In this document: positions 48,361 through 59,500 of the stretch, piece after piece
Numbering within the stretch: the first letter of the stretch is position 1
Layout: the number at the start of each line of letters is the position of its first letter
Assembly (NCBI GenBank): GCA_947561395.2
Contig: OX387184.1
Span: 2,852,001-2,916,000 of the forward strand
Length of the DNA stretch: 64,000 nt
Reading direction: 5' to 3'
Source: Buxus sempervirens
Lineage: Eukaryota > Streptophyta > Magnoliopsida > Buxales > Buxaceae
Translations under genes and position numbers: made by a program
The notes under the pieces: generated by a model
What the model saw: only the letters and a program-made list of their open reading frames with translations
Databases searched by the model: none
Told to the model about the DNA's origin: nothing

Positions 48361-51300
48361 TGTAAGCACCTCATTTTTGCGCTCCCATAAAAACCAGAAA
48401 TGCAAACCCTAGACAGAAAGTCAAACCCTAAGGGGTGAAAAATTGACTTTTTGATCAAGTGAAAATTGGCCACCTTGCTTTATGCCATGGGATAGAGAAT
48501 CTCGACACGGTTCTAACGCGACTGAGTTTGTAGGAATCGGGGTCCGGATGAAGGTTCTGCGGGCGGTCAAACTTGAGTAGAGTCAAAAGTTGACTTTCTG
48601 CTAAAATCCGATCCAGAGGCCTACCCCTAGGTCATTGGATAGAGAATCTCGACACGGTTCCAACGCAACTGAGTTTGCAGGAACCGGGGTCCGGATGAAG
48701 GTTCTGCGGGAGGTCAAACTTGAGCAGAGACAAAAGTTGACTTTTTGATAAAATCCGATCCAGAGGCCTACCCCTAGGTCATTGGATAGAGAATCTCGAC
48801 ACGGTTCCAACACAATTGAGTTTGCAGGAATCGGGGTCCGGATGAAGGTTCTGCAGGCGGTCAAACTTGAGCAGAGCCAAAAGTTGACTTTCTGCTAAAA
48901 TCCGATCCAGAGGCCTACCCCTAGGTCATTGGATAGAGAATCTCGACACGGTTCCAACGCATTTGAGTTTGCAGGAATCGGGGTCCGGATGAAGGTTCTG
49001 CGGGCGGTCAAACTTGAGCAGAGCCAAAAGTTGACTTTCTGCTAAAATCCGATCCAGAGGCCTACCCCTAGGTCATTGGATAGAGAATCTCGACACGGTT
49101 CCAACGCAACTGAATTTGTAGGAATCGAGGTCCGGATGAAGGTTCTGCGGGTGGTCAAACTTGAACGGAGCCAAAAGTTGACTTTCTGCTAAAATCCGAT
49201 CCAGAGGCCTACCCTAGGTCATGGGATAGAGGGCTCCGATATGATTCTAACGCAACTAAGTTTGCCCAGATAGGAGCCCGGGTGAAGAAAATATGAGCTG
49301 ACGAAATTCCCGAGCAACAAAACCGGCAATCTGCGCACGTGGCAAAAAGCTGCACACGTGGCGAGTTACGTAGGAAAATATCTCGGGGATCAAATCCATA
49401 AATATCCAAATGTACGAAATATCCCAGGGACTAAATCTGTAAAAATCCAAGAATATCGGATTAAATTGAAAATGGCAAGGGACTAAATCTGAAAATTTCA
49501 GATTTTCCAACCGACGAGCGGCCGCATTTAATGATTTTTCATCATATGGTCGTTCGAGCGGACGTGGCAAGCGGGTATGCGCTCAGTTCAAGCTGAGCGG
49601 ATCCCTTTTTTTAGGTGAGCGGATCCCGTTTTTCCTCGCCTATATAAGTCGTGCGACTTTTCGTGCAAAGGGGTTGGAGGAGTTTTGGTGAAAAACAAGT
49701 TTAAGGTTGGATGATTTAGGGTTCGAGGACTTTTGGTTGGAAGATTTTTTGGGTGAAAAAGGGTTTTGGTTGGCGAGACTTCGGTTTTCCCTCCCCTCCT
49801 TCATCCGAGCACCCTGTCTTCTCATCCCTCCTCGCCTCCAAAAACCCCCAGGCACCACATCCCTATTGCCAGACACTGTCTTCCCCTCCTTCGTTCTCAT
49901 CCATTTCCGGTTAAGAGGGAGAAAGCTCGTTGCTGTTGGTGGAGCAAAGGGACCTTCCAACTGCTGTCGGAGCTCCAAGGGAAGGCCACGCACCACGGGA
50001 GAACCTCGAAACTACCTCTCTTTCACATATATAAAAGCAGAGACATGGTGCCATGTTTAGAAAAATTTCTCAGTAGATTGCATGCTTCTTTTTTCACATA
50101 TCGGGTAAGGTGAGGGTCTCTAAAGGTAAGAGAGACCCCACGCCTGGTTCCCTCTTGCTGTCATTGTTACCCAAGTTTGCTGCCTGAGGATTCTCGGTCA
50201 TCAAGTAAAGGGAGTATGTTCCCTCACGAGAAGCCTATCCAATGTATCCCGGATAAACCTCCCTCCTCTTTCCCTTCTCTGAATCTTCCTGAGTTGAAGT
50301 AGGGATTTTAGGTTCTGAGGTTGGGTTGATTCGTAGGTGATGCATGCTAGGTAAGGATCCCACTATCATGTTCATATAGGGTTTGCTGTTCCCACTGCTG
50401 CATGCATGTGTTCTAGCTTGGGTTATCCTGCATGGTTCTTCTTGATTTCCTTGAGGGCTAGAAGCATACGCACACACCTTGTGGTCTAAAATAATCTTAC
50501 ACGAGTTTGCTATTTTCATTTGAATGCAAGTTTAAGTGCTTTCTGGGGAGTGGTCGAAGCCTTGGGAGGGCTTACAGAGCTTAAAAAACCAGTTATAGAG
50601 CTTCAAAACCTTAAAAATGGAGTTTAAAAATTAAACAGAGAGCATCGGGTGTCCGCCGACTTCGCGCGAAGCTCCCGCTCACTTTGCGCTCACTCGAAGT
50701 GAGCGCGAGCTTCGTGTGCGCACCCGATTTCGGTCGCACGACGAGGCGCACGCAAAACGATGCATGCCTTGGGATTTGTTTGGAGTCGCCACTGCCTGAT
50801 GGGGTGCAGGCAGACACCTGGGTGCCTAAGTTTTTTTACTAAGGCTTGGTCTGCAGCTTGAGATTCTAAGTAGGTTCTCGGTTGCGGTCTGGGGAAGTCC
50901 GTAGACACCCCAGTCCACCCCGTCAAGTGACGGGTCCCATAAGTTTCCCTGGTTTGAGTCAACTCAGTTGGTCTCTCACTCACCCGATTCCTAATCCAGC
51001 ATTCAATTTTGGTTAAGTCTGGCGGGACCGCCAAAGTGGTGTGGGTCCCTTTACTTGATTTTATCTTTTTAATTAAAGTGATGTGAGTCTGATTGGGCGG
51101 GCCCCGTTGGAAGGCCCACGGATTCCTTGGTGGGCTTGGTTGAGCCCACGTGTCCCTTGGTAGGCCTCGGCCTATCCTGAGAGGCCCTTTGGGCTTTGGT
51201 TCAAGTGAATTGATTTTACTTTAAAGTTTAAGTTGAATTTAAAGTGATTTTTATGCAAAAGCGGGCCAGGTTGGTTTGTGGGCCCTTGAGTGGGCCACAT

Positions 51301-54300
51301 TATTGGTTGCCAAACGATTTAGTTTATCTTTGATTATCTGTGCCAAAATGGGCCAGGCCTTGGGCTTGGGGCCCTTTACTTGGGCTTGGGCTTGAAAGCC
51401 CAAGACTTCTTGAGTTAGGGTTTTGAAACCCTAACCTTAGTTGGTTAATGGGCTTGGTGGGCCCGATTGGCCTTGCCCTTTGCCTCGGCCAAACCATGCA
51501 TAAATATGATCAACATGCTTCACAAGTGGGCTTTGGCGGGCCTCCAACGGTGTGGCCCACTCAAATAGATTGATTTTATCTTTATTTAACAAAATGAGTT
51601 TGTCGGGCTTGGTGGGCCCCGTTGGAAGGCCCACCAGGAATCAAGTTGGACCGGGTCGGTCCATGGCCCATCTTGGGTTTCCGGGTGACCCAGAAACCCT
51701 ACTGGTTCGCCCGGATTGATCAAACAAACCAAAGAAATCACACAAGATCAGCAAAATAGCAAAAAAAGTATTCTGGCAGTGTAGCCGGCCTGAGATGCCG
51801 GCTACGCACACAGGATAGTGTATTCGGCATTATTCGCCGGCTATGAATGGGACTCTGTTGATCCAGCCTGAGTTGCCGGATCAACCTACAGAAGCTAAAT
51901 TTTCGGATTCTTGCTTTGGGGTTGGTTTTCTGGACCTTCTAGGGTGCTCTAGGGGTTACGTGGGCTCCTGTGTGAGCCCACAGTGGTTCTGGAGATGAGG
52001 AATCACCTCATTTGGTCACTTTTGGGGACTTTGGGTTCATGCAAGACGAAGGAAAAGGATCCGGGTTCATCCCCCCATTCCTCTTGGGATTTTTACAGCA
52101 GTAAGGTGGGGGTTTAAGTGCCCCTACCTTGGTTCTTCATCCATCACAAAACAGCAAGTGATTAGGCTACACAAAACTAGACAATAGCATACTCCCAGAA
52201 CAAGCTTCCTAATCTTTACACATGCCAACACACATAAGCATGCACTTTACCACTAATCATGTTCAAAATAGCAACTCACTCAATGGAAAGGCAAAGCAAG
52301 GAGATGGGTGGAGAATGGGGATTACATGGGGGTACAAGAGATGCATAAACAAAGGGGAACACCCTCCCCGTATACATGAAATGGAGACATGATAAACCAG
52401 CACCTTAGAAAAGAAAAAAAACCTTAGGATCATGTGAAAAACACCACTCATGCCCCCTTCTGAACCCTATGAAAACCCTCTCCTACCTTGAAGGCTTTCA
52501 TGGGGGCGTAAGTGCAAGAACAAGAAGTTAGCTAGGCACTTGTTTTATCAAAGAGAAGAAAACATTTATATATGCTCAAACATTCTCATTTTCATATATG
52601 TAGAATAAAACATGTCAAGGAACAATACCTTGGGGTTTTGAAACCCCTTTGAAGTGTGTAGTCTTCTCCTTGAAGCAAGAACAGGTGCTAGAGCCTCCCT
52701 TGGCACCACCAACAGCAGCAAGTCTCCTTCTTGGTGGGGTGAAGATGGAGAAGAAGAAGGAAGGAGGGAGTAGGAGGGCCTTGAGATAATGTTGAAGGGT
52801 TTGAGGAGCCTAAGAGGGGCAAGAAGAGGAGATTTCGGAGCAGTAGCCAAGGGGAGAAGGGGTGGAAACCAGCAGAAATGAAGCCAACCTCGGAAATGGG
52901 GCTGCTGTTGCCTTTTTATAGAAAACTTAATGTATCCGGCATTTAATGCCGGATACACTACTACAAAACATAATAATTTCGAAAATTAAATGCCGCCGCG
53001 AATTTGTCGGCGAATCGGTGCGAATCTTGCCGAGCAAATCTTTGTATCCGACATTTGAGTCCGGATATGAAGAGGAGCAAGTGTATCCGGCATAATATGC
53101 CGGATACAAATAGAAAAATTATGGATTTGCCCCGCAACTTGATTGATTCGACCGATTCGACCGATTTGACACTTTTGGATATCTACGGATTGTCCCCTGC
53201 GAATTTTGGTTTAGTCCCTGAGATATTTGATGATTTTTGGATATTTGAGACTTAGTCCCTGAGATATTTCGCTGCATTCATCGCCACGTGTGCAGTTTCC
53301 GGTTTTTCCGCTCAGAAACTTCGACAGCTCATATCTCCCTCATCCGAACTCTGATTTGAGCAAACTTAATTGCGTTAGACTCGTATCGGAGCCCTCTATC
53401 CAATGATATAGGGCTAAGAACTTGGCACGGGGTTCGAGGAAAAGTCAACTTTCGGCTCATCCTCAAGTTTGACTGGCCCAAAGAACCTTCATTCGGACTC
53501 CGATTCCAGCAAACTCAGTTGCGTCGGACTCGTGTTGGGATTCTCTATCCATTGAGATAAAGCAAGGCGGCCAATTATCACTTGATCAAAAGGTCAAATT
53601 TCGACCCCTCAGGGTTTGACTTTTCTGCTAGGGTTTTTATTTTCAGCATTTCCAAGAGTGCAAAAATGAGGTGCTTACACTTCGCACGAGCGCTTTTCGC
53701 GCTTCGTGGGTTTTCGGTCCGCCCAGCCCGCGCCGACCTCGCGCCTAGTGCCTGAGGTCGGCGCATACCCCTAAAACATGCCAAATTGCTATATTTTTGA
53801 AAAATTCCGTGTACCTCCCCTTGGACCCAACATATTGAGCTAATCTTTCCTTAATAAGTGTTAACCTTATATATTTTTCTGTGATTATTGCTGGATGTGA
53901 GTGCCATCTCCGAACCGAACCGAACAAACCAACAGGGTTTTCGGTGACCCGGAAACCCAACATGGGACTTGGATCCTCGGTCCAACTTGATTTTCAGTGG
54001 GCCTTCCAACGGGGCCCACCCGGCCCAATGAACACAATGAAACGTATGCATGCAACTTAATCAAGATAAGCAAAATTAACTAATTAAACCGGGCGGGCCA
54101 AACCTAAGGCGGTCCACCCGAACCAGAATTGTGAAATCGATGCATGAAATGTATGGTTTGGCCGAGACCAAGGGCAAGGGCCTACCGGGCCCGCCAAAGC
54201 CCACCAACCGAACCAGGGAAGGGCGCAAACCCTAACTTCTTGTAACTTGGGCTTACAAGCCCTAATTAGGACCATGAGGCCCCAAGCCCAGTGTCCAACC

Positions 54301-54883
54301 CATCTTTGGCAAGTTAAAAAGATAAAATAAAATTACTTGGCCACCATGTGGGCCCACAAACCAATCCGGCCCACCTTTGCATGGAAAACACTTAACCTTC
54401 AAATCTAAACCTAAAGTAAAACCAATGCACTTAACCAAAGCCCAAAGGGCCTCCTAGGATAGGTCGAGGCCCACAAGGGTACATGGGCTTGCCTAAGCCC
54501 ACCAAGGACACCGTGGGCCTTCCAACGGGGCCCACCCAACCAGACTCAGATTACCTAATTAATCAAGATAAAAGCAATTAAAGGGACCCACACCACTCAA
54601 GTGGTTCCGTCAGACTTAACCAAACTGCATATCGGATTAGGAATCGGGTTAGACCAAAGTAAGCTGACTCAAACCAGAATAAACCTAAGGGACCTGTCAC
54701 CCGACGGGGTGGACCGGGGTGTCTACGGACTTCCCCAGACAGCAATCGAGCCCCTACTTAGAATCTCAAAGCCGCAGATCAAAAGCCCTAATAGACAAGA
54801 TTAGGCACCCAGGTGTCCGCCTGCATCCCATCAGGTGGTGGCGACTTCGAATTCCCCCGTGCCGCGTTTCCCACGCGCGCACA
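48361..54883. mobile_element. LTR-type retroelement fossil (gypsy-like, no coding region), inverted halves
   Basis: A 6.5 kb insertion in the HHP exon starts TGTAAGCACCTCATTTTTGC and ends GCGCACA. It is flanked by the 5-bp duplication CTCGT (48356-48360 and 54884-54888). An LTR-like block in plus orientation spans 48361 to about 50770, with a TATA box near 49641. It is followed by a leader-like region (about 50775-51740) that begins at a GGAGTCGCCAC motif. The right half carries the same parts in minus orientation: leader-like region about 54845-53700, and LTR-like block from 53688 down to about 51770 (TATA near 52914). No gag or pol is recognised, so it looks non-autonomous and rearranged. 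It is broken. The two halves differ by many substitutions, so it is not very young. It postdates the capture of HHP by the MULE. Confidence 0.72.
48491..49235 (+). repeat. 147-bp tandem repeats in the LTR-like block
   Basis: The unit, starting GATAGAGAATCTCGACACGG, recurs at 48491, 48638, 48785, 48932, 49079 and 49225 (last copy partial and diverged). The spacing is 147, 147, 147, 147 and 146 bp. Each unit contains GGGGTCCGGATGAAGGTTCT, GGTCAAACTTGA, AAAGTTGACTTTCTGC and CCGATCCAGAGGCCTACCC. The corresponding block in the right half (about 53400-53560) has only about one unit. Confidence 0.95.
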
Positions 54884-55340
54884 CTCGTACTTTACTAATC
54901 TACACTCAAATTTCTCCTTTTTGTTCTTGTTCTGATTCTTATTCTAAAATCCCCCTTTATCACTCTCTTCTTCTGCTTTATCCCTTTGAACCCTCTTCAT
55001 TTTATCACCAATCCCATTTGAAAAGCTCCTCTTTTTTTATCATAGCTCTCAAATCCATCACCAACCCACCTCTTATTCCGACCTCCTCACCGGAAAACAG
55101 CTTCTTTTATCCGGCGGATCAGATCCCACCTCTATTTCGAACCAATCAAGCCTAAACCTTCCCTTGCAGCACCAATTTCTCTTATCCCCTCCCTAGCTTA
55201 GTTGTGCCTAGAATTCAACTAGAAATTAGCTCTGTGAATATATAACTAGAAAGAGTGAGAAAATAGAAAGCGGGATTGACTTCAAATTAAAAAAGGTAAC
55301 ACCGAACGCGTGAAGGCTCGAGCTTGGAGGACGAAAAGAG

Positions 55341-55380
<40 letters not shown>

Positions 55381-55604
55381 GCAGGATTTCTTAGAAAAAT
55401 TTTAATCTTGTGCGAAGCTCCGGCCTTGCTAGTCCGGCGACCGTCGTGAAGCTCCGGCTTTGTTGGGGGCTTTGTTGCTCGAATGATAAAAGGGCTTTCG
55501 TCAGAGAAGAAGAGTAAATGGAAAGCTTGTCGAAATAACACGAAGAAGGTAAATGGCATTTATCATTACCAAAAAACAAAAAAAAAGAATGTAAATGGCA
55601 TTTA

Positions 55605-55869
55605 GGTAATAAATGAGGTTAACCCATTTATGGGCAAGAGTGTCATTTTACTTATGGGCAAGAGTGTCATTTTACTAAATGGCATTTAGGTAATTTAGCG
55701 AGTTAACCCCATTTTCAGACCTACTGTCATGTTTTTGATGGAAATTGTTGTGAGGGGGTGTTATTGTGACCCCCAATTAAACCTCGAGGGTGACAATGTT
55801 ATATCAGAAACTCCAAGGGAGGTAAGTGTAATTAGGCTATACCTCAAGGGAGGTAAGTGTAATTTGCCC
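55605..55869 (-). repeat. Right terminal inverted repeat of the MULE
   Basis: Inverted match to 46721-46985, beginning at the GAGGTTAACCC block and running to GTAATTTGCCC. Arm-to-arm differences are scattered substitutions and one short internal duplication. Confidence 0.85.
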
Positions 55870-56467
55870 TTTTTTTTTTTTATGAAACGTTGTTACACGA
55901 TCGAGGCGGATACATGGGGGCAGGAGAATTGATTACAGCTCCCAAGGTAATTGATTTCAGGTTTTTTTTTTTTGGGTAATGTAATTGATTTCGGTTTGTA
56001 ACTACTCAAATTCATATACAGTTTTAAATCCAGAAAAAAAATACAGTTTTAAATCCAGAACTCCCACTTTATTTTGCTACTTATTGCAAGACGAGTACTT
56101 CCGTCGTGCCATGACCCTATCTTGATTTGATTTGTTCTCTTTGACAACCAAAAAGTCGAAAAGAAGTACGAGAGGTCACAACCATAAAAGTTCGAGAGGT
56201 CACAAGCATTTTACTGTTGAGACAGAAATTGAGATAGAGACGGGTTGTAAAGATAGCTGGCAATAAATTGGAAGAAAGGGGGTCGGATTTTTTGACATTT
56301 TGGATTTTTTAGGGCTCCGGCAGTTTGATCGAGTCCAATGAATGTTTTTAATTTTCCTCAAAAAAGAGGCCACAGTCTGGTTAGACAACAGAGATCTAGG
56401 AGGCCAGAGTTTAACCCAATCACTGTGGGCTATAGTACGGCTTGGCCTAAAGAAATATTTACAAGTA
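55870..56467. other. Flank between MULE and Helitron end, nothing recognised
   Basis: Non-coding. It holds two T-runs and a short tandem copy of ATACAGTTTTAAATCCAGAA at 56018-56060. Confidence 0.5.
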
Positions 56468-56500
56468 CTAGTTGGAAGGCACGTGCTTTGCACGTGCCCA
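56468..56500 (-). mobile_element. Helitron 3' terminus (body extends to the right)
   Basis: On the minus strand a hairpin GGCACGTGC-AAA-GCACGTGCC is followed by TTCCAA, the terminal CTAG, and a host T. This is the standard Helitron 3' end (hairpin shortly before CTRR, insertion before T). The element would run toward higher coordinates. Its 5' TC end is not located and no Rep/helicase is seen, so it is presumably non-autonomous. Confidence 0.65.
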
Positions 56501-56549
56501 TGTTTTGTGTCTGTGTTATGTATAACAAATTGGCAATTAAAAATTAATG

Positions 56550-59500
56550 ATAATTTTTTAAAAATAACTGTGAATTTGTATCATTTTACTGATCATGAAG
56601 GATTTTTTTCAAAAAAATGCCCTTAATGTACTTGTAAAATAATTTGTTTATTATGAAGTTTGTTTGTTAAGAAGTTTTTTGAGGGTATTTTTGGAAAAAA
56701 ATACTTATATGAATAGTAAAATGACACTCATATTCTAACTAAATCTTATTTATGTTTAAAGAGTATCACTTAAAGCCAAATTTCCAATTTGTTTCTTGGT
56801 TATTCTCTTCAAAACACAGGCTCATAATAACATTTTTAAAAGCATTTAACTTTTTAACACTAAAGCTATCTACATGTACATGAGAGGCATCATCAAATAG
56901 TTATGAGCCCCATGGTAAGATTATTTTCAAAAATCAATATTTAGGTACATAAGTAGTAAGAAATAAAATGGTAAGTAAAAAGGTTAAGAACACAAGGTGG
57001 CAATTTTCTGTAATTTTTTTGTGCATTAATTTTTGCTGATGGTATAAAATGATGCCAAATGGAGCATTCCACAATTCGAAAACTCACTTTTGTTGTTCAA
57101 ATGAGGCTATGCTTTTTAAAAATAATTCAGATCCAATCAACGACTTTCCTGTAATTGAGAATTATTCAGAAGATCGAAGTAGATAAAAGCAAACCTTTTT
57201 TATATGAAATACTTAAAATTAAATTACGGGAAAAAAGGCAATAGATCATTAAATGCAGTTGGTTTGTTTGTTTTTTGCAGACAAAACTGGTTTTTAGTGT
57301 GAATTTTTCTCACAAAAAATAGCCTGAAATTTTTCTCACCAAAAAAAAAAAATATCGTGAATCTTTAAACATATTGAGTCACTAAGTTCTTAATAATTAG
57401 AAATTAGTGATAGTTTTTATAAATAATTGATAATGAGTATCATTTTAATGTTAACATAGGTCTTGTTTCAAAAATAACCTCAAAAAACTTCCTAACTTCA
57501 TTAAAAGTCTTAATATAACAAACAAATTATTTCCTAACTTTATTAAAAGTCTTAATATAACAAACAAATTATTTTACAAGTATGTTGAAGGCATTTTTAA
57601 AATAAAGTTCTTTGATACAAAATACTTAAAATTAAAGGGTAAATTGGTTTTTAGTGATACCTTATCGAAATAACACAAATTCAATCTGCCAAATCTTGGT
57701 AATTGGTTTTTAGTGATATGTTTTTAACATAATTAAGAATCAGTTTCATTTTACTATTCATTAACAAATTATTCCAAAAAATACCCCAAAAGACTTTAAA
57801 AACTCTTTTACTCATTTTGTTATAAGTGAGGTTTGCAAGTCTTTTGAGGGCATTTTTGAAGAAATTCTTAATAAATAGTAAAATACTATTGATTCTCAAT
57901 TGTGTTAAAAAAGTATCACTAAAAACCAATTATCAAGATAGGGCCGACTGAATCTCAATAATTTTGAAAAAGTAACACTAAAAACCAATTTTCTCAAAAT
58001 TAAATGAGTGCCTTTTTTTTGTTGAAGAAATTGGTTTTTAGTGTAAATTTACAAAAATAACTCTGATTCAGTAGCTAAATTCTTGGTAATTAGAAATTAG
58101 TGATAATTTTCATAAATAACTAAGAATGCATGTCATTTTACTTTCAACATAAGTCTTCTTCCAAAAATACCCTCAAAACACTTATTAACTTCATTAAAAT
58201 CTCATTAAAACATGATAACAAACAATTTATTTTACAAGTATGTTTAGGGTTTTTTTGGAAAAAGAAAATCCTTCATGAAAAGTAGGACACAGATTCACAG
58301 TTATTTTAAGAAATATCACTAATTTTAATTGCCAAAAAATTGATGACTAAATCTATTTTAAAAGGCAATTCTATATTTGTTGATTTCTTATTTTTCCTAA
58401 AATATCTTCACTAAGTTCTATGAATATTTACGAAGTTATATTAAAATTATATTACTTTTATTAAATTTTATATTTTTGATTTCTTAAAATTATAATAAGT
58501 TGTTCTCATTCAATATATTGTATAGATTTCAAGAAATTTTTTATGTATCTATTAACATCCTAAGTTTACTCAACATTAAACACATTTTTTTTTTATCTTG
58601 CTTATGTAGAAATTGGATCTAACAATTTGTTATTAACATTTTTTTATCCTTAATTTTTTGTGTTGGAATTGATTAAACAAAATGGTTCTTAATCACTGCT
58701 TCTCTTAATTCTTATAAGTGAGAGAAACATTGTTGTCACTTTATTTTACTATTTGCAAAAACTTTCTTTCCAAAATACCCTTAAAAGAGTTAGAAACCTT
58801 ATAAAATACCTTAAACAAAACCATGATTACAAAGGGGTCATAAGGGCATTCTTATAAAAATTATGCTTCAAAAATTAAATGATACTTTTTTTAATAATTT
58901 TTAAAATTATTGAAAAAATCTCAATTTAAGTGAATTAAATGACTGAATTAAAATTTATTTTTAGAAAGCACCCCTCCTACCTCGTATGATGTCATGAGAT
59001 TACTTGGGTAGAAAACACATCCACTAACAGTAAAGTGTCGCTATTTTCATTTATTTTAAAAATTTATCACTAATTTTTAATTTGAGATAGTTAGTTGACT
59101 AAATCTTAATTAGTTGTAAAAAGCGTTTCCCCCAAAAAGACTAATTCGGCCACCACACATAAAAGGGAGAAAAATTAGTTTTAAGTGATGTTTCTTCTCT
59201 TTCTTGAGTTTTTTGTTCTTCATCATACATTGATGGCGTTGATGAACTTAATCTCCATGTTGATAAATTTAACATGAGCAAGGTAATATCAAATACTTAT
59301 CTTAAAAAGAAGAAAATAAATGATAGCAACAAAGTTTATCTTAAAATTAAAATTAAGTAATATGAATTTCTCTTTCTTTCAATTGAATTAGCTCTTATTA
59401 GCTTTAATGTAAAGATAGTGTCATTTTGAACAAGACAAATATAAATGCTTGCGTTAACAGAAGTAAATAATTTGTTATTACAACATTAGAATGCGTATTT

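Larger units (their letters stand above)
47167..55000 (-). pseudogene. HHP: Heptahelical transmembrane protein (HHP, PAQR/HlyIII family), split by an LTR insertion
   Basis: Coding pieces on the minus strand are 55000-54944 (start, MKRVQRDKAEEES), 54943-54884 plus 48355-48234 (one exon interrupted by the insertion, reading [16 protein letters not shown], then [14 protein letters not shown]), 48124-48032 (HLGGFFLFLALTV) and 47926-47167. The last piece has the multi-TM core with [28 protein letters not shown], the HHP signature [12 protein letters not shown] and LDWRE. HHPs are PAQR-type seven-helix membrane proteins with a predicted metal-binding His triad (H in SHLF and two in AGHSHQ), linked in Arabidopsis to hormone and sugar responses. 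The introns (109 and 105 bp) are kept, so the copy was made from DNA. Besides the insertion, a TAG lies at codon 19 if 55000 is the start; an unseen upstream exon joined at the AG before 54943 is the alternative. Confidence 0.8.
46721..55869. mobile_element. Mutator-like element with long TIRs carrying an HHP gene (Pack-MULE type)
   Basis: Terminal inverted repeats of about 250 bp start GGGCAAATTACACTTACT at 46721 and end with AGTGTAATTTGCCC at 55869. They share CTTACCTCCCTTGG, TTTCTGATATAACA, GGGTGTTATTGTGACCCCC-type, CAGACCTACCGTCATG-type and TAAATGCCATTTA blocks. The flanks TCTTCTTTT and TTTTTTTTT agree at 7 of 9 positions, a plausible decayed 9-bp duplication. Between the repeats lie a possible chimeric leader (47020-47166, with ATG at 47064), the HHP gene (47167-55000) and an LTR-type insertion (48361-54883). 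No MURA transposase is visible. Without the LTR insertion the element is about 2.6 kb, typical of Pack-MULEs. Confidence 0.78.

Noticed and set aside
48491-49235. Repeat array considered as CRISPR or as satellite DNA
   Set aside because: This is a plant nuclear locus with contiguous 147-bp units and no spacers. The array is confined to the LTR-like block, so it is an element-internal tandem repeat, not a CRISPR array or a true satellite.
55287-55579. 90-codon minus-strand frame upstream of HHP
   Set aside because: It contains a CT/GA microsatellite (RERERE run) and lies in what should be the HHP leader. No conserved domain is seen.
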